Made by a program: the position numbers and the translations under genes
The notes under the pieces: generated by a model
What the model saw: only the letters and a program-made list of their open reading frames with translations
Told to the model about the DNA's origin: nothing
Database searches by the model: none
Origin: Companilactobacillus farciminis KCTC 3681 = DSM 20184
GTDB lineage: Bacteria > Bacillota > Bacilli > Lactobacillales > Lactobacillaceae
DNA: 64,000 bases
Assembly: GCF_002706745.1 (NCBI RefSeq)
Contig: NZ_CP017702.1
Span: 2,170,001 to 2,234,000 of the forward strand
Direction of reading: 5' to 3'
Part shown: positions 8,240-16,412 of the stretch, piece by piece
Layout of the letters: every line of letters begins with the position of its first letter
How positions within the stretch are numbered: the first letter of the stretch is position 1

Positions 8240-9359
8240 TCAAGTTCTCCTTTATTCTTTCTAAACGTTCAAATATCTCTTTAAATTCTTCATTGTTCTG
8301 ATATGACATAAAAGTTGGATTTTGGGTAATTATCGTTACAAAATCAGTTTTTAATTGTTGGTCGCTTCTAGGTAAAACGTCGCCTAAATCGGTTTGTGCT
8401 AACCAATCATCTATTTGATCAAAGAACTGGTCTCCATGCTGCTTGAGTGGAAACTTAACATCTTCTAACAAATCAACGTATTCAGACAAACACTGCTTGA
8501 CCATCTCGTCATTTTTAGTTTGAGCAAAACCAAACGCTGCCGAAGTTAAAAAGTTAATTACGATAGTTGGATTTAGTTTTTTGACAGAAAAGGCCACGAT
8601 TATTTGTTTTCCACGTTGATAAGTAGCTAAAAATTTTTGTGGTTGGCTGACGATCAACTGCAAATAATTCGTTAATTGACTCATCATAACGGCAATATAT
8701 TGAAATAGAGCACTCTGTGTGGTCGCTACAGCTTTGTCATTTTCACCTTTTAGTTGATAAGCCCACGCTATCAAGCTTTCTACTGGATAATATTCGGGTA
8801 CATACTGACCTAATTTGTGCAAAACTTCATCTGGTTTTTGTAGAACCAATGAGCAATAAGCCGAGAAGTTTTTAGCCTTTGCCAACAGTTCTGGATCATT
8901 AGATATTTCAAAAACACGTTGAAAAAGGCCTTGGGCCTCAGTTAAATATTTCTCAGCCTTATCTTTCTTATCATCGCCAGGAAATAAGTCGCCGTGATTG
9001 ACTAAAAACTGTCCCATTTCCAAAATCAACGGGGCACATGAATAATAACGATGAATGATTTCTTCAAATGATTTATAGACTTTTTCAGGTGAATTATCTT
9101 TAAAAGAATTAGCCAAGGACTGATAAATCTTTCTAATTTGTTCAGCAGATAAATTATTGCTATAACTCAATAATTGATCGACCGTAATATCGAAATAGCT
9201 CGCTAATAAGGGCAACAACGTTATATCGGGATACGTCTGACCATTTTCCCATTTGGAAACAGAAGCCTTCGATACACCAATAAAATCAGCCAATTGCTGC
9301 TGCGTGATTTGTTTTTCTTTGCGTTTTTGTAAAATTACTTTACTCATATCCAACTTCAT
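8232..9359 (-). CDS. XRE-family regulator with TPR-like C-terminal region
   Basis: From the ATG at 9359 (ribosome site AGAGGTG) this is a 375-residue protein. Residues 8-62 are a helix-turn-helix of the XRE type (QQQLADFIGVSKASVSKWEN, then GQTYPDITLLPLLASYF). The remaining ~300 residues are helical with repeating leucine/alkyl pairs, resembling a TPR-like sensor. It heads an operon with PLDc_N, ABC ATPase, ABC permease and GNAT genes, and presumably controls it. The opposite-strand region contains no competing gene. The effector is unknown. Confidence 0.87.
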   Translation of the reverse strand: MKLDMSKVILQKRKEKQITQQQLADFIGVSKASVSKWENGQTYPDITLLPLLASYFDITVDQLLSYSNNLSAEQIRKIYQSLANSFKDNSPEKVYKSFEEIIHRYYSCAPLILEMGQFLVNHGDLFPGDDKKDKAEKYLTEAQGLFQRVFEISNDPELLAKAKNFSAYCSLVLQKPDEVLHKLGQYVPEYYPVESLIAWAYQLKGENDKAVATTQSALFQYIAVMMSQLTNYLQLIVSQPQKFLATYQRGKQIIVAFSVKKLNPTIVINFLTSAAFGFAQTKNDEMVKQCLSEYVDLLEDVKFPLKQHGDQFFDQIDDWLAQTDLGDVLPRSDQQLKTDFVTIITQNPTFMSYQNNEEFKEIFERLERIKENLNE

Positions 9360-9463
9360 ATCATCACCTCTTGTAATAATTATATGAGGTTGATTATGTT
9401 TAGTATAGCGATACTTAGTTAACTTCAAATAGCTTTTATCAACTTATACGATACTTTTGTCAT

Positions 9464-9506
9464 CAAAAAAAGCCTAACGCCATAGTTATAAACCACGACA
9501 TTAGAC
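9464..9506 (-). terminator. Terminator of the CPBP-like gene
   Basis: Minus-strand hairpin GTCTAATGTCGTGG/CTATGGCGTTAGGC. Its G-U pairs favour minus-strand RNA. A run of seven T follows. Confidence 0.85.
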
Positions 9507-9517
9507 TTGATCGGTAT

Positions 9518-10183
9518 TTAAATAATAATTGTTCCTACGGCTGCACTAACCATAGCTACAAAGATAGCTATTTTTTCATCCTTAGTATATAAGTATGTCA
9601 AAGCATAGCACCAACCTAGAGCCATCATCATAAAGAATTGCAATAATGAGCCTGGCAAGCTAATCAAACCAGCAATGATTCCACTCAACAAAATTCCCAT
9701 GATGGCACTGTAAGCTGAACTCTTTCTAAAGAAATAATTGAAGAAAAATCCAGTTTGTACTAACTGTTGTTGAACCGCCACGACGAAAACATTTGCGACC
9801 ATATTAAAGACAAAGACGCTTTGTTCAGCACTGGAAATGTCATCGTTAGCAAATTTAGGCAACTTCCCGGTAATTTGTAAGTAACTGACCATGATTCGCA
9901 TCAAACAAACCAAAATTATCATTAAGCTGACTAATCCAGCATTAGATAATAACGAATACACGAAACCATCAGCCGTATCGGAAAATGATTTTTCTTCTCG
10001 AATATATTTTCTAATCATTAAAAATAGCGTAATTAATCCAACGACAAAAAAGGCTATTACGATTGGCATATCCAATCCTTTGCTATTTGCCGCATTATTT
10101 TTCAACATCAATGTTACGATGGAAAATGCTATCCATATTAAATATCTGACAAAATCTGTTCCTGGAGATTCTCCTACTCGCAT
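9518..10183 (-). CDS. CPBP-like membrane protein with degenerate active site
   Basis: A 221-residue membrane protein (start MRVGESPGTD at 10183 behind GGAAGAAG; the TTG at 10198 is less likely) with about seven hydrophobic segments. The region VAVQQQLVQTGFFFNYFF aligns by eye with the first CPBP protease motif (EExxxRG followed by aromatic residues), but the two Glu and the Arg are Gln here. The later segment LLSGIIAGLISLPGSL sits where the FxxxH motif belongs and lacks His. If the assignment is right, this is a non-catalytic CPBP (Abi) relative. It is transcribed alone. Family call is moderate; loss of the catalytic residues is read directly. Confidence 0.5.
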   Translation of the reverse strand: MRVGESPGTDFVRYLIWIAFSIVTLMLKNNAANSKGLDMPIVIAFFVVGLITLFLMIRKYIREEKSFSDTADGFVYSLLSNAGLVSLMIILVCLMRIMVSYLQITGKLPKFANDDISSAEQSVFVFNMVANVFVVAVQQQLVQTGFFFNYFFRKSSAYSAIMGILLSGIIAGLISLPGSLLQFFMMMALGWCYALTYLYTKDEKIAIFVAMVSAAVGTIII

Positions 10184-10297
10184 AATAACTTCTTCCAATC
10201 AATAATTTTACTTTGTCATTATATCATACGCCAATACTTCATTTTCTTCCTGTTTTCAACTATTATTAGTAGAGTATTTGGGTTTGACGCTAAATTG

Positions 10298-10464
10298 CCG
10301 TCGTCCACAAAATCTCTGTGGTTGGCTGGAACGCTGCCGACACGACTTGAAACCAATACATGGACCAAAAGCGTATTGTTTCCAAGCTCGGTCTTATTCT
10401 AAGCGATAAATCGCTAAGAATAATTTGGCGGCTGAGCCACCACAGAGATTTTGCTCCCGACTAG
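10298..10464 (+). repeat. Structured intergenic repeat, copy B (full length)
   Basis: About 167 bp lying between two divergent genes. Basal stem: AAATCTCTGTGG against CCACAGAGATTT. Inner stem: GCTGCC against GGCGGC. Hairpin 2: CTTGAAACCAATAC against GTATTGTTTCCAAG. Hairpin 3: TTATTCT-A-AGCGAT/ATCGCT-A-AGAATAA with an AA loop. It shares the outer CCGTCGTCC and CCGACTAG ends, TTGGCTGGAAC, CACGACTTG and CAAGCTCG with the other copies, but its stem sequences are entirely different and still pair. Confidence 0.9.
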
Positions 10465-10563
10465 TTTTCATTTCTATTTCTTGATAGTCTTAAATTTAAT
10501 TTGATTGAATATCGGTATCTTTTATCTCAATTATTTGAATAAAATAAGAGAAAAAAGCACTGC

Positions 10564-10586
10564 CTAGTCAGGGTCAAACGGACGAC
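10564..10586 (-). repeat. Possible end-to-end remnant of the structured repeat
   Basis: In reverse complement this reads GTCGTCCGTTTG, then ACCCT, then GACTAG. That is the 5' end of the A/D-type element joined almost directly to its 3' end. It lies 100 bases from copy B, just ahead of the acyltransferase gene. Short enough to be chance; reported because both ends match in the right order. Confidence 0.35.
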
Positions 10587-10627
10587 AAAACTCTAAATAA
10601 AACCTGCATTTGGAGGGACTTTTTTTT

Positions 10628-11701
10628 ATGAATAAGAATCATCGGATTTTTTATCTAGATTTTATCCGTGTTATCGCTATTTTCTTAGTGGTTTTTATCC
10701 ACGTCTCTGCTATCGACACTACTTTGAATGTCGGCAGTGGACAGTGGCAGATCACTAAAATTTTAAATTACTTTGCTCACATTAGTGTGCCGGTCTTCTT
10801 TATGATTTCTGGTTCACTCTTGCTCAACAGCAAAAAAACTACTTCTTTAAGCTACACTTGGAAAAAAAGGATTCCGCATGTAGCTATTCCATTTATCATG
10901 TGGTCGGTCATTTCACCGATTGTGGTTGGGATTTATGCTCATTCGTTGTCACTTACCAATGTGATTAGTTCGGTTAAAACTATTCTTTACCAACCAACTT
11001 CTCCAACTCTTTGGTTCATGTATCCTTTAGTTGGAATTTATATTCTTTCTCCAGTAATCAGAACTTTCGTCGAACACGCTTCAAATGAGATGCTGATTTA
11101 CGTTACTGGAATTTGGTTAGTGACTTGTTCACTTTTACCATCCCTAGCGGTTATGTTGCCTAAGGATTATACGAAGATTCTCACTCTATCACCAGTAGCT
11201 AATTTCTTCTTAGTTGGAGGTTTCACTGGATACTTCATTTTGGGATATCTACTAACTAAGTTGAATGTTGAAAAAACTAACAATTTGATTTTGCTGATTA
11301 TTTTCCTAATTGCTGGTTTCGGTGGTAATTTCATTTCCGAAGCTGTGCCTAGAATTTTTGATAGCAGCAATGGCTATTATGTTACTTCGATCTATATCCC
11401 TATCATGTCAGTTGCTGCCTTCATCCTGTTACAAAAATGGGGCAGCAAGATAAAATCTAACACTACGATCAAAACTTTTGAATTCTTATCACCATTAGTA
11501 TTTGGAGTTTACTTGATTCACAATTTATTGATTCTTTTCATTGAACCTTGGTTTATGAATCACGTTGCTATTCATGGATTAGCTGCTACTTTCTTGAGAT
11601 ACGTTGTCGTGTTAGTACTATCGATTATTATTATTTGGATTTTAAATTGGATTCCAGGTATCAATTATTTGTTAACTGGTAATTCAAAAAAGCGTAAATA
11701 A
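10628..11701 (+). CDS. Acyltransferase 3 family membrane protein
   Basis: From the ATG at 10628 (ribosome site GGAGGG) a 357-residue integral membrane protein with about ten TM helices. The start MNKNHRIFYLDFIRVIAIFL has the YxDxxRxxAI signature of acyltransferase-3 (OafA/WecH-like) proteins, followed by FIHVSA with the catalytic-type His and, later, TLWFMYPLVGIYILSPV. These enzymes O-acylate sugars of cell-wall or exopolysaccharides, using cytoplasmic acyl-CoA. It is a single gene between a repeat-containing intergenic region and a bidirectional terminator. The acceptor is unknown. Confidence 0.9.
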   Translation: MNKNHRIFYLDFIRVIAIFLVVFIHVSAIDTTLNVGSGQWQITKILNYFAHISVPVFFMISGSLLLNSKKTTSLSYTWKKRIPHVAIPFIMWSVISPIVVGIYAHSLSLTNVISSVKTILYQPTSPTLWFMYPLVGIYILSPVIRTFVEHASNEMLIYVTGIWLVTCSLLPSLAVMLPKDYTKILTLSPVANFFLVGGFTGYFILGYLLTKLNVEKTNNLILLIIFLIAGFGGNFISEAVPRIFDSSNGYYVTSIYIPIMSVAAFILLQKWGSKIKSNTTIKTFEFLSPLVFGVYLIHNLLILFIEPWFMNHVAIHGLAATFLRYVVVLVLSIIIIWILNWIPGINYLLTGNSKKRK

Positions 11702-11740
11702 AAAACCTTCACGAAATCAATCGTGGAGGCTTTATTTTTG
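11702..11740. terminator. Bidirectional terminator
   Basis: CCTTCACGA / TCGTGGAGG arms with an A-run before and T-run after, between convergent genes ending at 11701 and 11748. Confidence 0.85.
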
Positions 11741-11747
11741 TCTAAAT

Positions 11748-13574
11748 TTAATCTTCTTTTTTAATTCTTGTAAACTTCAAAATTGCACCAAAGGCTGCCA
11801 AAATTACACCTAAGATTGTTGCAAGAATTCCAGTTGTTTCACCAGTTTGTGGCAATGATCCGGATTGTGAACCTTGTGAACTAGTACTATTATTACCAGT
11901 TACGTTAGGCAATACGCCTTCGGAACTTCCTTCTGAACCGCCGTTAGTGATAACATTGCCATCGCTGTCAATTAAACCACCATCAGCATCTTCCTCACCG
12001 GCTTCATTTTCTTCTTCAGATTCGTTTGACTCGTTATTTTCCTCTTCAGAACCACCGTTTTCTTCATTATCATCAGTATCTTTGTCATCAGTATCTTCGT
12101 CGTCGTTATCGTCAGTACCAGGCTTTTGGCCTTCAGAACCACCATCGACTTCGATTAAATCACCAGTATCAGGGTCAATATCTTCTTCCTCTTCTTCTTC
12201 ATCAGGGTTCTTGATATTGCCACCGTCGTTTTCGTCGCCGTCTCCTTCATCTGGTAATCCATCAGGAAGTTCGCCAGGAATTGTTACAGGTCTTTCGAAT
12301 TCAGTTTCTGTAGCATTATCATCTTGAAGGTCCCATCTGTGAGTTTCACCATTGACGATTACTTTATCAGCTACAATATTACCATCAAGATTGTGGTTAA
12401 CGACCATGGTTGCCTTAGGTGCTAAAACACTACCTTGGAATGCAGCATCAAAACTAACAGTTCCAGTGTATAAGTTATCACTAGCAGTACTGTCATAGAA
12501 GTTCCATAACAAGTGATTGTCGTCAAAATACTCTGTTTCTTGATTAGGACGATCCTTTTGATTGGCGTTAGCACCTTCACCATCATTAAAGGTTAATTTG
12601 ACCGGCGAATTAACACTATATGGATTTTGACCTTTAGTATCAACATTGATAATTACACTTGTTCCACCTTTATCAGCAGATAAGCCGGCAATATAAATCG
12701 GAGTATTACTATTTAGAACGTCGGCATCCAAATTAATAATAATTTGATTGTTTGCGTTAGGATTATAATCTTCCAAATTGATAACACGCTTATTTTGATC
12801 TGGAAAATCACTAGTTTGAACTGATACGGTTGGTTCCATGTTTGAAAGTGTATTTGATTTACTCTCTAATTGTGAGAATTGTGAACCAAAATCAATATAT
12901 GTATTACCATTCTTATCTTGATATGTTTCATCCTTAGTCAAATGATCAATGTAATCATTATTTACTAACGTTCTATTAGGATTGGAGACATCTATTGTAT
13001 CTTCTTCTCCAAAAATAACTTTATTTGAACGGCTATCAGTGCTAGAAACAAAAGAGCTATTAGCCATCTTGTCATGACTTTGGATATATGAAATATCCTT
13101 CTCTAAAGTACCTTCATGAACATTGGTACCGAAATTAACGTTACCATGTAGATTACCTACTGCAACATTACCATTAGTATGAGCATTCAAAGTTGCTTCA
13201 TTGGCAAAAATATGGAAGTTTGATGCGTAGCCTAGTTGGTTACTGTTCTCATTACTAAAGTCATCACTAACGCTTCCACCATTTTGAACATCATCATTTA
13301 CGGATTGAGTAACGGCTGTTTGATTTTGTGATGAACTTTGTGTTGTTGCTGTATTACTTGTTGATTGTGCTGAACCTTGAGTTGTCGCATCAGCATTCGT
13401 AGTATTTGTTGTTTGCGATGCATTTGAGTTATCGCTTACAGAAGTACTATTAGTGAAACCATTATTGACAGTAGTTGCCGCATCAGCTTGGGTTGTTGTT
13501 GACATTCCCATCAAAACTGCTGCACTTACAGCTACACAAGATAAAGCCCATTCTTTTCCCTTTTTCATTAACAT
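11748..13574 (-). CDS. LPXTG-anchored surface protein, choice-of-anchor A type
   Basis: A 608-residue secreted wall protein. Residues 1-33 form a signal peptide (KKGKEWALSCVAVSAAVLMG, then TQADAA). A Ser/Thr/Gln/Asn linker runs to about 115. Residues ~118-430 hold a beta-rich domain beginning LGYASNFHIFANEA and containing GSVLAPKATMVVNHNLDGNI, the pattern of 'choice-of-anchor A' adhesin domains. Then come a Pro-rich and very acidic Asp/Glu/Gly stalk (~435-560) and the sortase signal LPQTGE with hydrophobic tail and TRIKKED. The likely role is adhesion or wall interaction; the ligand is unknown. It is transcribed alone from its own promoter. Confidence 0.88.
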   Translation of the reverse strand: MLMKKGKEWALSCVAVSAAVLMGMSTTTQADAATTVNNGFTNSTSVSDNSNASQTTNTTNADATTQGSAQSTSNTATTQSSSQNQTAVTQSVNDDVQNGGSVSDDFSNENSNQLGYASNFHIFANEATLNAHTNGNVAVGNLHGNVNFGTNVHEGTLEKDISYIQSHDKMANSSFVSSTDSRSNKVIFGEEDTIDVSNPNRTLVNNDYIDHLTKDETYQDKNGNTYIDFGSQFSQLESKSNTLSNMEPTVSVQTSDFPDQNKRVINLEDYNPNANNQIIINLDADVLNSNTPIYIAGLSADKGGTSVIINVDTKGQNPYSVNSPVKLTFNDGEGANANQKDRPNQETEYFDDNHLLWNFYDSTASDNLYTGTVSFDAAFQGSVLAPKATMVVNHNLDGNIVADKVIVNGETHRWDLQDDNATETEFERPVTIPGELPDGLPDEGDGDENDGGNIKNPDEEEEEEDIDPDTGDLIEVDGGSEGQKPGTDDNDDEDTDDKDTDDNEENGGSEEENNESNESEEENEAGEEDADGGLIDSDGNVITNGGSEGSSEGVLPNVTGNNSTSSQGSQSGSLPQTGETTGILATILGVILAAFGAILKFTRIKKED

Positions 13575-13634
13575 AATTAACTAAATCTCCCTCATCAATT
13601 TAGAATAATTATTATCTAGTGGTAATAAATCAGG

Positions 13635-13661
13635 TAATAATTTTATTTATGAAAATTATTA
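13635..13661. promoter_or_regulatory. Perfect AT-rich palindrome overlapping the adhesin -10
   Basis: TAATAATTTT, 7-base spacer, AAAATTATTA: two perfect 10-base arms. The right arm contains the -10 hexamer of the promoter at 13655-13683, which is what a repressor operator would look like. AT-richness lowers certainty. Confidence 0.4.
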
Positions 13662-13683
13662 CGCTACTCCAAAATATTGTCAA
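13655..13683 (-). promoter_or_regulatory. Promoter of the LPXTG protein gene
   Basis: TTGACA (13678-13683), 17-base spacer, AATAAT (13655-13660), leftward. It leaves an ~70-base 5' UTR before the ATG at 13574. Confidence 0.65.
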
Positions 13684-13810
13684 ATTAATATTATATTATA
13701 ATCCTATAACTTATTTATTACGAAAGCACTGAATAGAACGTTGATTTAACAGTACTCATACCCCTTTTAGAAAAACTTCGATAGTTCCCTTTTAAATAAT
13801 TTTTGATATA

Positions 13811-13840
13811 TAAAAAGCCCAATTCCTAAAAATTGGACTT
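13811..13840 (-). terminator. Terminator of the DegV gene
   Basis: Minus strand: GTCCAATT, loop, AATTGGGC followed by TTTTTA. It lies about 40 bases after the DegV stop. Confidence 0.85.
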
Positions 13841-13878
13841 TTTCGCATTATTTTATAAATAGTCGTGGGGAGGAAAAA

Positions 13879-14748
13879 TTATTGTCGATTATCAGAGCCC
13901 ATGGCAAAGACTGCCACGCAACCAAACCCTGTATGACTTGAAATAGTCATGCCGATAGGATAAATCTGAATATCAGCTTCAGGAATCGACTCTTGAATCT
14001 TATCTTTAACGACTTTAGCAGCGTCATAATCACCACTAGTCGTAATAATAATTGGTTGATCAATATCATTTTGGATAGCCGGAGTTATTTTATTAGCCAA
14101 GTCTAAAAGTGATTTCTTACGTGTTCGTGTCTTTTCAACTACACGAAGCTTCCCGTTAGTATCAACTTCTAAAATTGGTTTAACTTTTAACAACGTACCT
14201 AAAGCGGCTGAAGTATGAGAAATTCTGCCACCATGATACAAATAATTTAAATTATCGACGGTAAACCATTGTTGAAGCCGTAATTTATTATCAGTGAACC
14301 ACATTATTAGTTCCTGCAAACTCTTACCAGCCTTTTGTAATCTGATTGCTTGCAAAACTAGTAGTCCCTGACCACCACTTGCAGCAGCCGTGTCAACAAT
14401 CTCAATCGTTGCTTCTGGGAAGGATTCTAACAAAATATCTCGAGCTTGTTTAGCACTAGCAAGGGAACCACTCAAACCACCAGAGAATCCAATATAGACG
14501 ATTGGCATTTTCTTTTCTACGTATGGTTTGAAAAATTCCAAATATTCGCCAATATTGACTTGTGTGGTAGTCGGCATGATTCCTTTTTGAATTTTCTGGT
14601 AAAATTCTTCGATATCATAACTTTGTCCAAAATCATTGTAGATATCTTCAGCACCAATTTTTGTATGGAAGCAGATTGCATCAACATTGCTATCCTTTAG
14701 AGTCGCTAAAGGTAGGTCGCATTCCGAATCCGTTAAAATTTGATACAT
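13879..14748 (-). CDS. DegV family fatty-acid-binding protein (FakB-like)
   Basis: A 289-residue DegV protein. Family signs are the start MYQILTDSECDLPLA (T-D-S-x-x-D-L), the loop GIMPTTTQVN near residue 55, the GFSGGLSGSLASAKQA stretch near 88 and the YLYHGGRIS block near 170. FakB proteins bind a fatty acid and present it to FakA kinase for phosphorylation and phospholipid synthesis. No fakA is in this window. The ribosome site GAGGGGG fixes the start. A perfect hairpin (14773-14795) lies just upstream. The bound fatty acid cannot be deduced. Confidence 0.92.
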   Translation of the reverse strand: MYQILTDSECDLPLATLKDSNVDAICFHTKIGAEDIYNDFGQSYDIEEFYQKIQKGIMPTTTQVNIGEYLEFFKPYVEKKMPIVYIGFSGGLSGSLASAKQARDILLESFPEATIEIVDTAAASGGQGLLVLQAIRLQKAGKSLQELIMWFTDNKLRLQQWFTVDNLNYLYHGGRISHTSAALGTLLKVKPILEVDTNGKLRVVEKTRTRKKSLLDLANKITPAIQNDIDQPIIITTSGDYDAAKVVKDKIQESIPEADIQIYPIGMTISSHTGFGCVAVFAMGSDNRQ

Positions 14749-14772
14749 AGTCTACCCCCTCAAAATTAAATA

Positions 14773-14795
14773 GTGACTTATCGTATTTAAGTCAC
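14773..14795. promoter_or_regulatory. Palindrome/hairpin upstream of the DegV gene
   Basis: GTGACTTA and TAAGTCAC perfect arms around a 7-base loop, about 25 bases before the DegV start. It could be an operator or a 5'-UTR hairpin; there is no T-run for a terminator. Confidence 0.35.
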
Positions 14796-14892
14796 CGATT
14801 AATAATACCATTAATTTTAATTCTGTAAACTATGTAACATAGTTTTTAAAACTATATGTTTAATGAATGATTATTAGTATTTTTTTAAGAAC

Positions 14893-14925
14893 AAAAAAAC
14901 AGCTGTACGACAAGCGCACAACTGC
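14893..14925 (-). terminator. Terminator of tRNA-Thr
   Basis: Minus strand: GCAGTTGTGCG, short loop, CGTACAGCTGT, then seven T. It begins about ten bases after the tRNA 3' end. Confidence 0.85.
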
Positions 14926-14933
14926 TATCAATC

Positions 14934-15007
14934 AGCCGTCTATCGGATTTGAACCGACGACCCCCACCTTACCATGGTGATGCTCTACCTATCTGAGCTA
15001 AGACGGC
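14934..15007 (-). tRNA. tRNA-Thr (anticodon GGU)
   Basis: A 74-base cloverleaf on the minus strand. Acceptor arm GCCGTCT/AGACGGC, D arm GCTC/GAGC, anticodon arm TCACC/GGTGG around loop ATGGTAA (anticodon GGT), T loop TTCAAAT and discriminator T. CCA is not encoded. It reads ACC and ACU codons. Confidence 0.96.
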
Positions 15008-15060
15008 ATTAACACTCTCTACATTTTAGCAAACTTAGATACTGTAGAGAATGCTTTTAA

Positions 15061-15582
15061 TTAAAATGCTTCAATAATTTCAGCTACTCCCGTGGTAAAG
15101 AAGAAAAAGGCTAATAGGAAAACAATGAAGCCCCCAGCCAAAACTGGATTGAACAATAGAATAATCGCAAACAAGAGGTTTAAGCCTGCCAAAATCACGA
15201 TCAACCAATAGTACTTTTTACCGAAGAAATGGTAAAAACGAGCGGTAAAAATTTGGAATGCCGCATCGAGCAAAAACCAAATTGAAAACATATAAATGAT
15301 TGCGATAACACCTACATTAATGTGGGCAATAAAAATAATGCCTATAATAATATTCACAATAGCTGAAAAAATCGTCCAGCCACTTCTAACACCCAAAAAG
15401 CGTGTCATTTGAGAGCCAAACCACAATTGGTACACCCCTCGTAAAATTACAAAAAAGCCAAAAATTCCGGCAATGGTCGATAAACTTTTGAGCGGATACC
15501 ACAAAACTAAATAACCCGCATACAAAGAAATCAAACCAATGATAAAACCAAACCAATCGAAATGGCGCTTTGGTTCACTCAT
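15061..15582 (-). CDS. HdeD/DUF308-type membrane protein
   Basis: A 173-residue protein with six evenly spaced hydrophobic segments in three tandem pairs, the HdeD (DUF308) arrangement, including WFGFIIGLISLYAGYLVL near residue 10 and the repeated G-x-x-x-L..P pattern. E. coli HdeD is linked to acid resistance; for Firmicutes members the role is not established. The ribosome site AAGGGG precedes the start. It is transcribed leftward, upstream of the tRNA, and divergent from the DtxR-type regulator gene. Family is fairly sure; function is unknown. Confidence 0.8.
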   Translation of the reverse strand: MSEPKRHFDWFGFIIGLISLYAGYLVLWYPLKSLSTIAGIFGFFVILRGVYQLWFGSQMTRFLGVRSGWTIFSAIVNIIIGIIFIAHINVGVIAIIYMFSIWFLLDAAFQIFTARFYHFFGKKYYWLIVILAGLNLLFAIILLFNPVLAGGFIVFLLAFFFFTTGVAEIIEAF

Positions 15583-15710
15583 ATAAATCTTCCCCTTCTC
15601 AATTTCTCAATCACGTAATCATTTTAACATTATCCAATATCAAAGTTGAACGATATGCGCTATAATAAAAGGGCTAAGAATATTATTAGGCTAAACGAAA
15701 GGTTGTAAAA

Positions 15711-16361
15711 TTGTCCCCTAACAAAGAAAACTATTTAAAAACCATTTATGAATTGAATTATGACTTCACAAAGATCACTAACAAACGTATTTCAGAGATC
15801 ATGAATGTGTCCGCTCCATCTGTTACTGAAATGTTGAATGCCCTAGCAAGTGAAGGCTACCTAACACATTCTCCATACAACAAAATTGTTTTAACACCTA
15901 AGGGAAACAAGGTTTCTGAAAAGCTAGTTCGCACACATAGACTTTGGGAAGTATTTCTTAATCAATGTCTCAAATATCCCGTCGATAACGTTCACCACAA
16001 CGCTGATGCTTTGGAACACGCTTCCGATGATGACTTGATCGATCATTTGAATGACTTTCTTGATCATCCTCAACGTTGCCCACATGGTGGTATTATCCCC
16101 GGTAACGGTCAAGGTGAAACTGACGCTGACGATAAATTGCTCAGCATGATTCCCGATGGAACTAAGGTTCAAATTGTCCGTGTATCTGATAACTATGACT
16201 TCCTTCAATACTTCGGCAGTTTAAATCTAGAAATTGACGATACGATCGAAGTTGTCAAACATGAAAAATTCGACAATTCATTAGTCGTTAAAAAAGCAGA
16301 TGGTTCAAACTTAACAATTGGTGCTAAGGCCATCGATTATATCTTCGTGGAAACACGTTAA
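15711..16361 (+). CDS. DtxR/MntR-family metal-dependent repressor
   Basis: A 216-residue three-domain DtxR-type protein. The N-terminal winged helix (residues 4-60) includes ISEIMNVSAPSVTEMLNALA. The dimer and metal domain holds HNADALEHASDDDLIDHL and HPQRCPHGGIIP, typical Mn/Fe ligand motifs. The C-terminal ~75 residues form a FeoA/SH3-like domain. With metal bound it would repress uptake genes for manganese or iron; none is adjacent here. The start codon is TTG at 15711 behind GAAAGG; the next ATG would remove part of the DNA-binding domain. A TATAAT box lies at 15661. Confidence 0.92.
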   Translation: MSPNKENYLKTIYELNYDFTKITNKRISEIMNVSAPSVTEMLNALASEGYLTHSPYNKIVLTPKGNKVSEKLVRTHRLWEVFLNQCLKYPVDNVHHNADALEHASDDDLIDHLNDFLDHPQRCPHGGIIPGNGQGETDADDKLLSMIPDGTKVQIVRVSDNYDFLQYFGSLNLEIDDTIEVVKHEKFDNSLVVKKADGSNLTIGAKAIDYIFVETR

Positions 16362-16365
16362 AAAA

Positions 16366-16412
16366 AGAATCTTCAATGTGATTGTGATCACACTGAAGAT
16401 TCTTTTATTTTT
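16366..16412. terminator. Bidirectional terminator
   Basis: AGAATCTTCAATGTGAT and ATCACACTGAAGATTCT arms with a 4-base loop, flanked by A- and T-runs. It overlaps the last codons of the convergent DUF975 gene. Confidence 0.9.

Noticed and set aside
11947..12327. Long Ser-rich plus-strand reading frame
   Set aside because: It is the antisense of the Asp/Glu-rich stalk of the LPXTG protein; GAT/GAA codons read in reverse give Ser runs. No ribosome site.
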